From: Leishmania infantum JPCM5
Lineage: Eukaryota > Euglenozoa > Kinetoplastea > Trypanosomatida > Trypanosomatidae
NCBI RefSeq assembly: GCF_000002875.2
Contig: NC_009407.2
Span: forward strand, 540,001 to 604,000
Direction of reading: 5' to 3'
DNA: 64,000 nucleotides
Position 1 is the stretch's first letter. Every line of letters starts with the position of its first letter. The notes below the pieces were generated by a model. The model saw only the letters and a program-made list of their open reading frames with translations, did no database searches and was not told where the DNA came from. A program made the translations under genes and the position numbers. Positions 29,056-38,884 of this stretch are shown here, piece after piece.

Positions 29056-30018
29056 ATGAGGCCGGCGGGGACGATCGCATCGTTCATGGAGCGCTGCAGC
29101 GCCAGAAAACCTGGTCGTGGCTGCGTAGTCCTCACCGGCGCGGGTTGCAGCACAGAGAGTGGCATCCCAGACTATCGTGGGCCCAACGGCCAGTACCACC
29201 GCGCCGATTTCGTGCTGCTGACTTTTCAGAACTTTATGCGCGACGACAACGAAAAACGACGCTATTGGGCCCGCAGCATGCTTGGGTACTCGACCATATC
29301 CGGTGCCTCCTGCAATGCCGCTCACATGGCGCTGCAGGCTTTCACCAAGTCCGGGGCCGTGGCACACATCCTCACGCAAAACGTCGACGGGCTGCACCAC
29401 CTCGCTACGTATGGCGGCGTCGGTGACGCGGAGGAGGAGCACTACTACAAGTACACCACAAGTGACGCGCCGCTGAAGGAGTTGCACGGCAACATTCACA
29501 ACGTCATCTGCACGTCCTGCGGCTTTCTCATGCCGCGCGCGCGGCTGCAGCGGGAACTGCGAGAAAGGAATCCGGCTTTGTATGAGCAGTACGGGGCAGA
29601 TATGTCGCGTGTGCGGCCGGACGGCGACTACAGTGCACCAACGGAGGCCTTGAATGCGATGCATCTCGTCATGTGCCCTCGGTGCAACGGCTTCTTCAAG
29701 CCGCATGTCGTTCTGTTCGGTGAGAACGTGCCGAAGCCAATTGTGGAAACCACGATGAATGTTGTGCGCGACAAGGCTTCCTGTCTGCTGTGCCTCGGCA
29801 CCTCCCTGCAGGTGTACAGTGCCTATCGGTACGTCTTAGAGGCAAAGCAGTTAGGGATTCCGGTGGCCATCGTCAACGCTGGAATGACGCGGGGCGACGC
29901 CATTGCTGACCTCAAACTCAATGTGGAGAGCGTCGGAAGCGTGTTGGCGGAGACGGCGCATGAGATGCTTGGCGTGCCGGCGTCCATGTTCTTCCGCCGC
30001 AAGACGATTCAACTCTAG
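29056..30018 (+). CDS. SIR2RP2: SIR2-family NAD-dependent deacylase, SIRT4-like (SIR2RP2 type)
   Basis: 320 residues from the ATG at 29,056. The NAD-binding motif GAGCSTESGIPDYRG lies at about residues 29-43. The TQNVDGLH motif lies near 108-115, and the catalytic His is in LHGNIHN near residue 144. Zinc is expected to bind through CTSC (152, 155) and CPRC (207, 210), with a loop of about 50 residues between the pairs. LGTSLQVYSA near residue 249 and IVNAGMTRGD complete the NAD pocket. The STESGIPDYRG spelling and the long N-D-H arrangement are typical of class II sirtuins, which are mitochondrial in animals. Leishmania carries three sirtuins; this matches the second, with the gene order sirtuin then CCT-gamma. 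Confidence 0.93.
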   Translation: MRPAGTIASFMERCSARKPGRGCVVLTGAGCSTESGIPDYRGPNGQYHRADFVLLTFQNFMRDDNEKRRYWARSMLGYSTISGASCNAAHMALQAFTKSGAVAHILTQNVDGLHHLATYGGVGDAEEEHYYKYTTSDAPLKELHGNIHNVICTSCGFLMPRARLQRELRERNPALYEQYGADMSRVRPDGDYSAPTEALNAMHLVMCPRCNGFFKPHVVLFGENVPKPIVETTMNVVRDKASCLLCLGTSLQVYSAYRYVLEAKQLGIPVAIVNAGMTRGDAIADLKLNVESVGSVLAETAHEMLGVPASMFFRRKTIQL

Positions 30019-30174
30019 CTGCTCCATCACACACGCTGTGAAGGGTGCACGGATCGCTTTTTGACTTGGCGTCTCCGCGTGCGCCTCTCCAAACGCCGCT
30101 TCTCCCTCTCTCCTCTTGTTGTTTTTTGTTTGCACCCGGATGACGGTAGGGGAGAAGGGGGGAGTACACACACA
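30019..30174. other. 3' UTR of the sirtuin gene
   Basis: Short spacer before SIDER copy 6. No gene. Confidence 0.5.
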
Positions 30175-30590
30175 CCCCTCTCGGTGCGTGGTGTCTCAGG
30201 GCCCAGTGCCCCCACTCTGTGTGGGGAAGCCACGCAGCCCCCACCTAACCCCTGCCAATGCCGAACCACCTCTGGTGGTGGCAGGGGCAAGCACCTACGA
30301 GCTGGGGGGGGCCAGAGCGCTTCATCGCCACGGATATCGGCGGTCGGGTCCTGGACGGCGGTGCGTCAGAGCGGGCTGCGACAGCGCACGCGTCCGTGCC
30401 ACCCATGTGATGGACAGCGTGTCAGCGTGACTCGAGCTATCCCACGCCGGGCCGTCGCACTGCCTGCTGGCGCGGAGAGCCTGAGCGCCGCCCCGAGGGT
30501 CGCGCCACGCGATGGGGGCCCGTGACAGGTCGACTGGAGTGTAACTCATGTTGGACGGTACAGAGTGGTCACGCGGAGAAAGAAAAGAAA
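30175..30590 (+). mobile_element. SIDER-like degenerate retroposon, copy 6 (3' form B)
   Basis: Sense-oriented in the sirtuin 3' region. It has the full shared 5' half (hallmark, hairpins, G run) and form B 3' half, ending after GTGGTCACG in an A-rich tail (gagaaagaaaagaaa). Very close to copies 1 and 5. Confidence 0.87.
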
Positions 30591-31413
30591 CACCCCTTTC
30601 TGCATCTTTGATGCTGCGCGCTGCTCTTCATTTTTCTGCCAGCGCACCGTTGCGCTAGGCACTCACAACTTATTTTCAGCGGCAAGAATGAGCACTGCAG
30701 CCAGGCTTTACTGCATGAGTGAAGGCAAAGGAACGCCGATAGTGTGAGGAGCTCATGTGCAGGCGTTTGCGTTTGCTGTGACTGCCCTTCGTCGAGCGTG
30801 AGTCTGGGAGCGTCTCCGCTTCTGCAGCTTTCGGCTCTCGCGTCGGCATTACTTTTTTCTGCGCTTCCTCTCCGCGGCTCTATGTGTTGTGTCGATGTGA
30901 TGCATCGATGGAGGGGCGCCGTCCGTGTAAGCGAGACAGTACAGGAGCGAAGCTTTTCTCTGCCCCTTTTTCTGCTTCTTAGCTTCATGTTGACGATGCA
31001 AGGCACGCTGTCTCCCTCCTGCACAGACCCTGACGCGCACGCAGCGGCTTTCGGTAAAGGCCTTCATCCTTCTCACCTGCTCGATTCCTTCCTCTGTTTC
31101 TCACGATGAGACGTACTTCCACACGTACTCTGCCACCTCAAACGTAAAGCTTCGCATTGCTCACTTTCTACACTTCATTCCGCCGTCCTGCGTCGTGACT
31201 CCGCGCACTATAGATTGCTGTTTAGCGTCTCCACTGCCTCCCACCCGTTTTCTCCGGTGCCAGTGCCGCTGAAAGACAACGCCGAAAGGAGTGCACAACA
31301 CACACACACACACACACACATCAACTTGCGTTTCTTCGCGCTTCTTATTTCCATCTTGAGCTGCACGTCTCTCGTACTCTAACCTCCCCTTCCTGAAAGG
31401 CAAGCAATCAACA
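30591..31413. other. Intergenic, no gene seen
   Basis: Contains a CA microsatellite at 31,299-31,320 and C/T-rich tracts at 31,060-31,105, 31,230-31,255 and 31,375-31,398. The last is very close to the CCT-gamma ATG. No ORF with family resemblance. Confidence 0.55.
31299..31320. repeat. CA microsatellite
   Basis: Eleven CA units, about 95 bases upstream of the CCT-gamma start. Confidence 0.9.
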
Positions 31414-33069
31414 ATGAACGGGCAGCAACCGGTTATTGTGGTAAACCAGCGCGTGGAGCGCGAGTCTGGCCGCAAGGCGCAGATGAGCAACATCGAGGCA
31501 GCCAAGACGGTTGCTAGTCTCATCAGCAGCACACTGGGTCCATGTGCCATGCTGAAGATGATCATAGACCCCATGGGCGGCACAGTTCTGACGAACGATG
31601 GCAACTGCATCCTGCGCGAGATTGATGTAGTGCACCCCGCGGCGAAGCACATGCTGGAACTCGCCCGCGCTCAGGACGAGGAGGTGGGTGACGGGACGAC
31701 CTCAGTGATTATCTTGACGGGCGAGATTCTCAGCCTGGCGCAGCCGTTGCTGGAGCGCAACATCCACCCGCTCAAGATTGTGAAGGGCTTCACCCAAGCT
31801 CTGTCTGACGCGCTGGCGGCGGTGGAGAAGATTGCCACCTCGATTGATCCCGAGAACAAGGAGCAGTTAGAGGATGTGGTGCGCGCCTGCCTTGGCACCA
31901 AGTTCAACTCCCGTGAGGAGGAGCTGATGTGCCGCATGGCTGTTGAGGCAACGCTGCGCGTAGTGCAGGTGAACCCCATCACTGGAGTCAAGGACATTGA
32001 CATCAAGCGCTACGCCAAAGTGGAGAAGATTCCTGGCGGCTCCATTACGGATAGCGTTGTGCTGGATGGCGTCATGTTCAATAAGGACCACATTCACTCG
32101 AAGATGCGCCGCGTCATCGAGAGCCCGCGCATCCTCTTGTTGGATTGCCCTCTTGAGTACAAGAAGCCGGAGACGACCATCAACGTGGAGCTGACCAAGG
32201 ACACCGACTGGGAGGCCCTGCTGAAACAGGAGGAGGACTACGTCCGCTCTATCTGCAACGTCATCATTTCCTTCAAGCCGGATGTAGTAATCACGGAGAA
32301 GGGCGCCTCTGACTTGGCGGCGCACTTCCTGTACAAGGCTGGCATCACCTGCATCCGCCGCCTTCGCAAGACAGACAACAACCGCATAGCCCGTGCCACC
32401 GGCGCCACCATCGTTAGCCGTGTGGAGGAGCTGACGCAGGAGCACATTGGCAAGGCGGGCTTATTTGAAATCAAGAAAATCGGTGATGAGTACTTCACCT
32501 TCATCACTGGCTGTCCAGGGGGCTCTGCGTGCAGTATTCTGCTTCGTGGCGCCAGCAAGGACACGCTGAATGAGATGGAGCGCAACCTGCATGACGCCAT
32601 GTGCGTGGCGCGCAACATCATCCTCGAGCCGCGCATCGTCTACGGCGCTGCGTCGTGCGAGATGTCTGTCTCCTCCACCCTCATGGCGAAAGCCAAGTCC
32701 ATTGGGGGCGTGGAGCAGGCTGCGTACCAGGCGGTGGCGATGGCGCTGGAGGTGGTACCGCGCATTCTGACGAGCAACTGCGGCGCCAACGTGATTCGTG
32801 TGGTCACGGATCTCCGAGCACGCCACGCGAACCCGGAGGGGTGGTACTGGGGCATCGACGGCCACAGCGGACACATTGTTGATGCGCGCACCATCAAGGT
32901 TATCGAGCCAGCTGCGGTGAAGGTTCAGGCGCTGAAAACTGCAATCGAGGCGGCATCCATGATTCTGCGCGTCGACGACATCGTGTCCGGTACCAAGCTC
33001 CGCGAGGAGAAGTCGACAGCGAAGCCGAAACAGCAGGATGAGGACCCCGATGGGGCTGCAGAGCCGTAA
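31414..33069 (+). CDS. CCT3: T-complex protein 1 subunit gamma (CCT3)
   Basis: 551 residues from the ATG at 31,414. Group II chaperonin motifs are complete: VASLISSTLGPCAMLKMI with DPMGG (near residue 43), TNDGNCIL, and GDGTTSVIILTGE (near residue 92) with the Asp that triggers ATP hydrolysis. The equatorial GGVEQAAYQAVAMALEVVPRIL and the WYWGIDGHSGHIVDA segment near the C terminus are present. The last ~20 residues are a charged, disordered tail. Length and N terminus (QQPVIVVNQRVERESGRKAQ) fit the gamma subunit. CCT folds actin, tubulin and WD40 proteins in the cytosol as an eight-subunit double ring. Confidence 0.97.
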   Translation: MNGQQPVIVVNQRVERESGRKAQMSNIEAAKTVASLISSTLGPCAMLKMIIDPMGGTVLTNDGNCILREIDVVHPAAKHMLELARAQDEEVGDGTTSVIILTGEILSLAQPLLERNIHPLKIVKGFTQALSDALAAVEKIATSIDPENKEQLEDVVRACLGTKFNSREEELMCRMAVEATLRVVQVNPITGVKDIDIKRYAKVEKIPGGSITDSVVLDGVMFNKDHIHSKMRRVIESPRILLLDCPLEYKKPETTINVELTKDTDWEALLKQEEDYVRSICNVIISFKPDVVITEKGASDLAAHFLYKAGITCIRRLRKTDNNRIARATGATIVSRVEELTQEHIGKAGLFEIKKIGDEYFTFITGCPGGSACSILLRGASKDTLNEMERNLHDAMCVARNIILEPRIVYGAASCEMSVSSTLMAKAKSIGGVEQAAYQAVAMALEVVPRILTSNCGANVIRVVTDLRARHANPEGWYWGIDGHSGHIVDARTIKVIEPAAVKVQALKTAIEAASMILRVDDIVSGTKLREEKSTAKPKQQDEDPDGAAEP

Positions 33070-34961
33070 GACGGAATACCTGGGGAAGCGGGAAAAGGAC
33101 AACGCCGAGAGAGGCAGAGGGGTAAGGAGACGGGCATGGCGCCGTAAGTGAGACGTTCATCTGCGTTCCATCTGCTCCCTCCTCTCTCTATGTCCTTCTT
33201 TCCATACACGCTCCACGCAGACGCATCAGTGTTTTATAATCGGAAGTTGTGCCAGTCGAAGCGGGTCATGCGCGTTGATGTTTTGGGCACTTGTTTGCGA
33301 TTGTGTGTGCCATGAAGCAGATTAAACGAGAGGAGGCAGACGAAAAAAGGATAGCGTTGCTGGACAGGCGCTGGGGCGGAAAGGACTGGCCAGGGACAAG
33401 TTGCAGGCAAAAAGAGAGGAGGGGGGGCACAGTGCAAAACCTTTGTACGCGTGTGTGCATCACTTCCGCTTTAGCGTGAGTGCCTTGTTTCTGCCGCCCC
33501 CAAACCTTCTACGCAAGCCAAGCACACAGAAGAAAAGGGAGACAAGATAGCGCGCCGGGACGTCACACATACACCGACCCCCACCCCTCCCCGTTCGCAT
33601 GCGAGCACCCACAGCCGTAGATGGCTACGGGAGAACAAGGAATGACTAGCCTGGAATCTGTATAGAGGTGTGTGCTGCCTGCACTCTTTTGCCTCCCTCA
33701 CGCGTAGTCCGTGCCACTGAATGATGTGCGTGAGAGCTTGGAAAGAAAAGCGCGCACCCAAGTCTGCACCCTTAGATGCATGATTGCACGAGCTGTGCGT
33801 TGTCGCTCGGATGAGTGCCTCTCTTTATCTGGTATCCATCGCCCTTCTGGGAATCGCGCGGTGTCGTTGACAACTCGGCGCGGCACAGCTGTAGGGTTAG
33901 GGGGGAGGGGAGGGGAGGGCGTATTGAGGCGAATAGCGGGTTGAAGACCTTTCATTTTCGTCATCCCTTCTTGTTTCAGGCTCCCCAATGCACCATCATG
34001 CCTTTGCATGCGTGCATGCGAGTGTGCGCTGACTTCTAAAACGAGAAAGGGCAACAACAACAGCTGCACCAGGGAGAGAGAACGAGATGGATGGGGGTGG
34101 AGGAGTGGAAGGCGGTGGGAGGGGGCAGCCGACAGCGCTATGCGCTCAACAAGGAATAGCATCCTGCGTTAGCCCGTGGCCGTGCCACGTTTTTCTCCGT
34201 TGTTTGCTGGCTGTGTATTGTCCATTTGTGTGCTGTGTAAGTAACAGAAAAGGAGCAAAAAGAAAACGCATGTTTGTGGGTCTTTTCCGTGTCGATTTTC
34301 AAACCTCAAGTAACGGGCGAGAGCAGAAAGGCGAAAAGGGAACAATTAGAAACACGCATGCACACACCCCCACAGCGAGCTCCAGCGCCGGACGTCGGGG
34401 CAGGCTGGTGAAACAGGCGCGAGCCTGCTGGGCCGAATGCGGCTTATACACAGGACTCAGCCGCCCCCTCTTCCTTCACGAGAACCCGAAAGCGCGTCGA
34501 CGGCGGATGGCGGAAAGGAGGCTAGGAACGGGGTAGTTGCCGCCCCTCTTTCACCTTTTGTTGTGAGGAGACGAAGATGGGCAAACATACAAGCGCAAAG
34601 ATGAAGAGGAGGACACTTGGAAAGGAATGCGTTTTGGCGTTCCAGCGCACTACCTCTCCGTCTTCTTGTTCATCACCCCCCCCCCAAGGCTTGAAGTCCG
34701 CACCGAACTCCCTTTCTGTGTTTATGTTATTTCGCTCTTCTTCTGCCGTTGTTTCCCATTCCTTTGCCCTCCTTCCGTTTTTGTACATTGGCACTTTCAT
34801 GGAAGCGGCGCGAACACACCCCTCCCTATCACAAAGTGTGCACCAGTTCCGCCAACTGAAGCGTGTCGGCAGACCAGCGCATCTGGACAGGGTCCTTTGG
34901 AGCGGCACTTGCGTGGATGCATCAAGCGTTTCTGTTTTTGTTTTGCTTGCGCTAGCGGACC
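33070..34961. other. Long intergenic stretch, no gene seen
   Basis: 1.9 kb without a convincing gene. Open frames on both strands are under 175 codons and of low-complexity composition. A G-rich block (33,899-33,920), a C9 run at 34,678-34,686 and C/T-rich tracts around 34,735-34,785 are present. The last tracts are candidate splice signals for the HMG-like gene. Confidence 0.6.
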
Positions 34962-35564
34962 ATGCTTCGTTTGACAAGCTGGCGCCTGGGGGGCGCCGTT
35001 TCCCGCGCCGCCGCCGCCGCCGCCAAGCAAAGAGGCCGAAAGCCGCGCTCCGGGTCCGCTCGAGGTCGCCGGCCCTCCAAGCCGGGAAGGAAAGCCGTTA
35101 GCAGAAGCGCGACACCGAAGGCGACACGTGGGCGGCCCAGTTCCCAAGGCCGTGGCCGTGGCCGTGGCCGTGGCCAGAGCCGGGATCGGGGTCGCCCTTC
35201 TCTCGCCTCTTCTCCAAGCCGGTCGGCCAAGGATGCTACGAAGCCTGCGCCCCCAGTAAAGGCAAAGGCGACCACCTCCGCGAGTGACAAGGATGAGAGC
35301 AACAGGTACGCGTCGGCGCGGCCAGCTTATATGTCAGCAGAACGCGAGCAGGAGGTTCTCCAGATGGCGGAGCGGATGCAGACGAAGGACACATCGACCG
35401 AGGTGCCTGTCGCGTCGTTCGCATACGAAATCCTCAAGGCGCACCCATCGGTGCGGGACATGGGCCTGCGTGAGCGCATGGACTTCTTGCTCAAGCGCTG
35501 GAACCGGCTCAGCAAAGCTCAGAAGCTAGACTACGTGAATGACCCCTTGCGCGGGCTACTGTGA
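34962..35564 (+). CDS. Basic HMG-like protein, candidate kinetoplast-associated protein
   Basis: 200 residues from the ATG at 34,962. The N terminus (MLRLTSWRLGG) resembles the short cleavable presequences of kinetoplast-associated proteins. Residues ~15-105 are extremely basic (Lys, Arg, Ala, Ser, Pro, Gly) and histone H1-like, with a GRGRGRGRG run encoded by a six-base tandem repeat. The C-terminal ~75 residues are helical, ending in a segment like the last part of an HMG box (LLKRWNRLSKAQKLDYVND). KAPs condense kinetoplast DNA in the mitochondrion. The combination fits, but a nuclear or mitoribosomal basic protein is possible. Confidence 0.65.
   Translation: MLRLTSWRLGGAVSRAAAAAAKQRGRKPRSGSARGRRPSKPGRKAVSRSATPKATRGRPSSQGRGRGRGRGQSRDRGRPSLASSPSRSAKDATKPAPPVKAKATTSASDKDESNRYASARPAYMSAEREQEVLQMAERMQTKDTSTEVPVASFAYEILKAHPSVRDMGLRERMDFLLKRWNRLSKAQKLDYVNDPLRGLL
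35148..35175 (+). repeat. GGCCGT hexanucleotide tandem repeat inside a gene
   Basis: More than four units of GGCCGT encoding alternating Gly-Arg in the HMG-like gene. Replication slippage here would change the Gly-Arg run length in frame. Confidence 0.85.
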
Positions 35565-36436
35565 GAATGGGTGTCGGTGCGGTTTGTGTGCTGCGCGTGT
35601 GCTTGAGGCGCAAGTCGCTCTCGCTGTGGTGGTGGTGGTTACAGCACAACGCATACTTTCTTCACCATTTCTGCCCCACTCCCCCTTCATCGTCCTCTTC
35701 GTGCTCCTTTCGCTTCTGGTTTCGCCTCTCGTATCGCCGCGCCTTCTAATGGGCTGCTGCATCATCCATTATTATAGAGTGATGCTCCGTGTGTATGTGC
35801 GTGTGTGTCTGTGCCCGTGGGAGGCGTTTGTGTGTCTTCTTGTTTTTTTTTCACGTCCCTGACGTCTATCTCTTTCTACGGCTAGCAGACTTGCCTCATA
35901 GCAACGACGGCACACACACACAAAGGGAAAAAGGGAAGCCAAAGGAAGTGGTTGATGGGCGCTGTTGACTGAGGGCTGATACCAGCGGACAACCCCCCCT
36001 CTCCTCCCTCTCCGACATAGAAGGAGCCATTGAAGCTTAGGAACATTGGAAAAAGAAGGTGCGATGGTACAATGAGAACGACGGTTGTTGGCTGTGGTAC
36101 GCCGCCAACTCAGTGGTGTCTCTCAACGGGCGTGTGCCCATCCTTCTTCACCCTTCTTTCAGTGCGGCGCGTGTCGCGCGTGCCTATGCGCGTTCTGCTT
36201 GAATGTTTTACATGTAATCCGATGCCTGGACCTTTGGGGAGAAGAGGCCGGAAGCAGCACTTATGTCTCTCTTCCTCACACGTATTTGCACACTGCTGCT
36301 TCTCTCTCCGGCTGGCCGTACTTGGAAAATATGACGCACTGCTTCTCCATTCCAATGCGTGAACTCATTACTCTCTACAAGAAAGAAGCATCAGAGGCGC
36401 TACGGTCATCGAAGCGCCTGCGTGTGTGCCTCTGCA
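35565..36436. other. Intergenic, no gene seen
   Basis: C/T-rich tracts at 35,660-35,735, 35,836-35,852 and 36,000-36,012. A later T/C stretch near 36,340-36,376 ends in AAG just upstream of the PPR-SAP ATG. Small frames only. Confidence 0.5.
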
Positions 36437-38884
36437 ATGGCCTGGCGCGCTTGCACGATGACAACTAGTGTACCTGCTCACATGGGCCCGACGCGTCCTG
36501 CACTGCGGCGAGCACAAGTGTCTCTTACCCTCTGCGTGCTGCATCGCAGTGTGCATGTCGACGGTAGCGGCTTGCTGGTCTGCAGGCGCAGCGTTGGGTT
36601 GCATCACTTTAGTGACACCGTCACCGTAGCGCGGCGGCATGTCAACGAGCGACCCTTTCAAGAGCTTCCAGAGGATGTCTCTCAGGGCGAGGCATACGCC
36701 GTGGCGCGGGACGCGCTGCTGCAGCTGAACGTTATGCTCCACCGCGGCATCGAACCAGATGTGCTCATGTACACGTTGCTCATCTCCACCATGGGTCGTG
36801 CTGGCCTTGAGTGGCAGGCGTACAAGCTCTTCTCTCGCATGATCGAGCAGAACATTCAGCCGCTGCCCGAGACGTACGTGGCATTGCGCGATGCCACCTC
36901 GAGGCAGCGCGTGGCTCTGCGGGAGCAAATCCAAACCAAAATTGAGGAGGCAGTGGACGTGTTCCCGGAAGAGCTGGCCAGGGCGGAGCGTGAGCGGCAA
37001 AGGGAAGAAGACCGACGCTGCATCGCCAAGTTCAACGAGTACATGCGTGGGGTGCTGCCCGCTACAACTTCGAGTACGCCAGTGTCAGCGCCGTCGCTGA
37101 CTGCCGCGGGTGCTGCACCCGAAGCTGAAGGGACACCGTCTGGGGATTGCGCTGGCGCACCCTCGGGCGCATCCGAAGCACGTACAGCCTCATCCAGCGG
37201 TACCATCGCCACCATGCACATCCGAAATCCCACAGATGCATGGAACACGACACAGATGGCACAAGATGTGCGCAGCCATGCGCAATCCACGGCAAAAGGT
37301 AACACTGCTGTTGAGCTGCGCGTGTCTCTTGAACGTATGGACGAGGAGGAGCTGCGTATCTACCTGGCCGCGCAGCGCCAGCTCCGTCACGGCACAAAGA
37401 CGCAGCTTATCGATCGCGTCCTGAAAACCGTGAGTGCAAGCTCGATTCGTGCCATGCTGGACCGTCGGTGCCACTATTTTCGCTCCGTGGAGCAAATCCT
37501 AGCCGCCGACCTGCGGCAGCTGAACATGTCGGAGCCCTCCGATATCACGCCGGTGTCGAATGCAGACGCCGGCGCCCGTGCAGATGCCGCGCAGGACCGA
37601 ACTCTGGGGAACGCGGAGAAGGATTCTTTGACACCGGAGGTTCTCTACGCCCCCTGGGGCATCCTGCGAAAGCCTCAGCGCCGCTGCAAAGAGCCGGCGG
37701 TACCTCGCAACGCGGAGCGACTGGAGCGCGTTCGCTTGTCTGAGCCGGAGTTGCTTCTCATTCACAGCAAGGCGGGGACGAACGACCTGGATGAGCTGCC
37801 AGAGTCCTTGCTCCGGCGCTACGCTTACCAGTTTCAGCTGCGCTGGCGCCGCAAGGAGGGGGCGGCGTCACTCCTACAAGCGGTGCAGTGGCACGTGACC
37901 ACGTATGTGGGAAGCGCGCTGCAGAATGGAGGCGAGGGGGCAGACGCAGGCGATTTGCTTGCATCTCCGGCACCTACGCCACCGATTCGGTTGCAAAAAG
38001 AGGCGGAGGGTATGCGGGAGACACTCGAGAACTACGAAGCTTTTCGCGTGATCGCGCAGCGCACGAACAATCTACAAGTGGTCGATAGCAAGGAGATCAA
38101 TCGACACCTGCAACACGTGCGCCAGGATGCCATGCGGCGCGAGCGCAAGATGGAGAACGCGCTCCGTCGAGAGCGACATGTAATGGAGGCGGCTGGGATC
38201 GCTGCGTCCGCCAAGTCGTTCACGCCAACACCCACAGAGAATGGCGGAGAGATGCAGGTGCTCGGGGTCGCCGCGAGGACGCCTCTCGGCGGCGCAGGCC
38301 AAGACGTGGTGCTGGAACCCACCTCCTCACAGTCGTCAGCGTTGGTGGAGTCGCAGAGCCACTGCGGTGGCGGCGAGGCGACTGGTAAAGGAGAGGACGG
38401 GGCTACTGCGAGCGAGCTGCCGCCGTGGGCGCTGTTCGAGGAGGAGGACGAGTTCAACTTGTCCTCTGGTCACTTTGGTGACCCCGAGGTGGGCCGATTC
38501 CAGGAGCTGAGCGACTCGAGGATGCAGGTGTTGCCGTCCCGTACCGCTCAGGCGCAATGGTCCGTCGACCGTCAGCTGCTCCCCACCTCACTCAAGGATA
38601 TTGTACAGGAGGCGGAGCTGGAGCAGCAGCGGAGGCGCGAGGTGATCGAGAAGGAGTACGAGCGTCGCCTGCAGTACACCAGGTACCGCAAGTGGGACCG
38701 CATGATCTCCAAAGCTCAGCAGAAGCGGCGACGGCAGGCGCAGGACGACAGAGAAGAGGAGGAGGCGAGAGTTGCGGTGAAGCCACTGCCGGCCAAGCGC
38801 CGGCTCGCACAGTTGCTGCGCAAAGGTCGGGATAGGCAGAAGGTGTCTGCCGCAGTGCTGGCCAAGTACAACCGCAGTCTGTAA
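36437..38884 (+). CDS. PPR and SAP domain protein, probably mitochondrial
   Basis: 815 residues from the ATG at 36,437. The frame is open upstream only to a GTG, and the likely splice AG is near 36,380. Alternative in-frame ATGs follow at 36,458 and 36,482. The N terminus is Arg/Ser/Thr-rich without acidic residues, like a mitochondrial presequence. One pentatricopeptide repeat is clear at about residues 102-138 (DVLMYTLLISTMGRAGLEWQ, then AYKLFSRMIEQNIQP). A SAP domain (nucleic-acid binding) lies at about 295-331 (MDEEELRIYLAAQRQLRHGT). The C-terminal part is charged and helical with a strongly basic end (KAQQKRRRQ, LAQLLRKGRDRQ). PPR proteins bind organelle RNA; the domain pair suggests a mitochondrial RNA or mitoribosome factor. 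Confidence 0.82.
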   Translation: MAWRACTMTTSVPAHMGPTRPALRRAQVSLTLCVLHRSVHVDGSGLLVCRRSVGLHHFSDTVTVARRHVNERPFQELPEDVSQGEAYAVARDALLQLNVMLHRGIEPDVLMYTLLISTMGRAGLEWQAYKLFSRMIEQNIQPLPETYVALRDATSRQRVALREQIQTKIEEAVDVFPEELARAERERQREEDRRCIAKFNEYMRGVLPATTSSTPVSAPSLTAAGAAPEAEGTPSGDCAGAPSGASEARTASSSGTIATMHIRNPTDAWNTTQMAQDVRSHAQSTAKGNTAVELRVSLERMDEEELRIYLAAQRQLRHGTKTQLIDRVLKTVSASSIRAMLDRRCHYFRSVEQILAADLRQLNMSEPSDITPVSNADAGARADAAQDRTLGNAEKDSLTPEVLYAPWGILRKPQRRCKEPAVPRNAERLERVRLSEPELLLIHSKAGTNDLDELPESLLRRYAYQFQLRWRRKEGAASLLQAVQWHVTTYVGSALQNGGEGADAGDLLASPAPTPPIRLQKEAEGMRETLENYEAFRVIAQRTNNLQVVDSKEINRHLQHVRQDAMRRERKMENALRRERHVMEAAGIAASAKSFTPTPTENGGEMQVLGVAARTPLGGAGQDVVLEPTSSQSSALVESQSHCGGGEATGKGEDGATASELPPWALFEEEDEFNLSSGHFGDPEVGRFQELSDSRMQVLPSRTAQAQWSVDRQLLPTSLKDIVQEAELEQQRRREVIEKEYERRLQYTRYRKWDRMISKAQQKRRRQAQDDREEEEARVAVKPLPAKRRLAQLLRKGRDRQKVSAAVLAKYNRSL

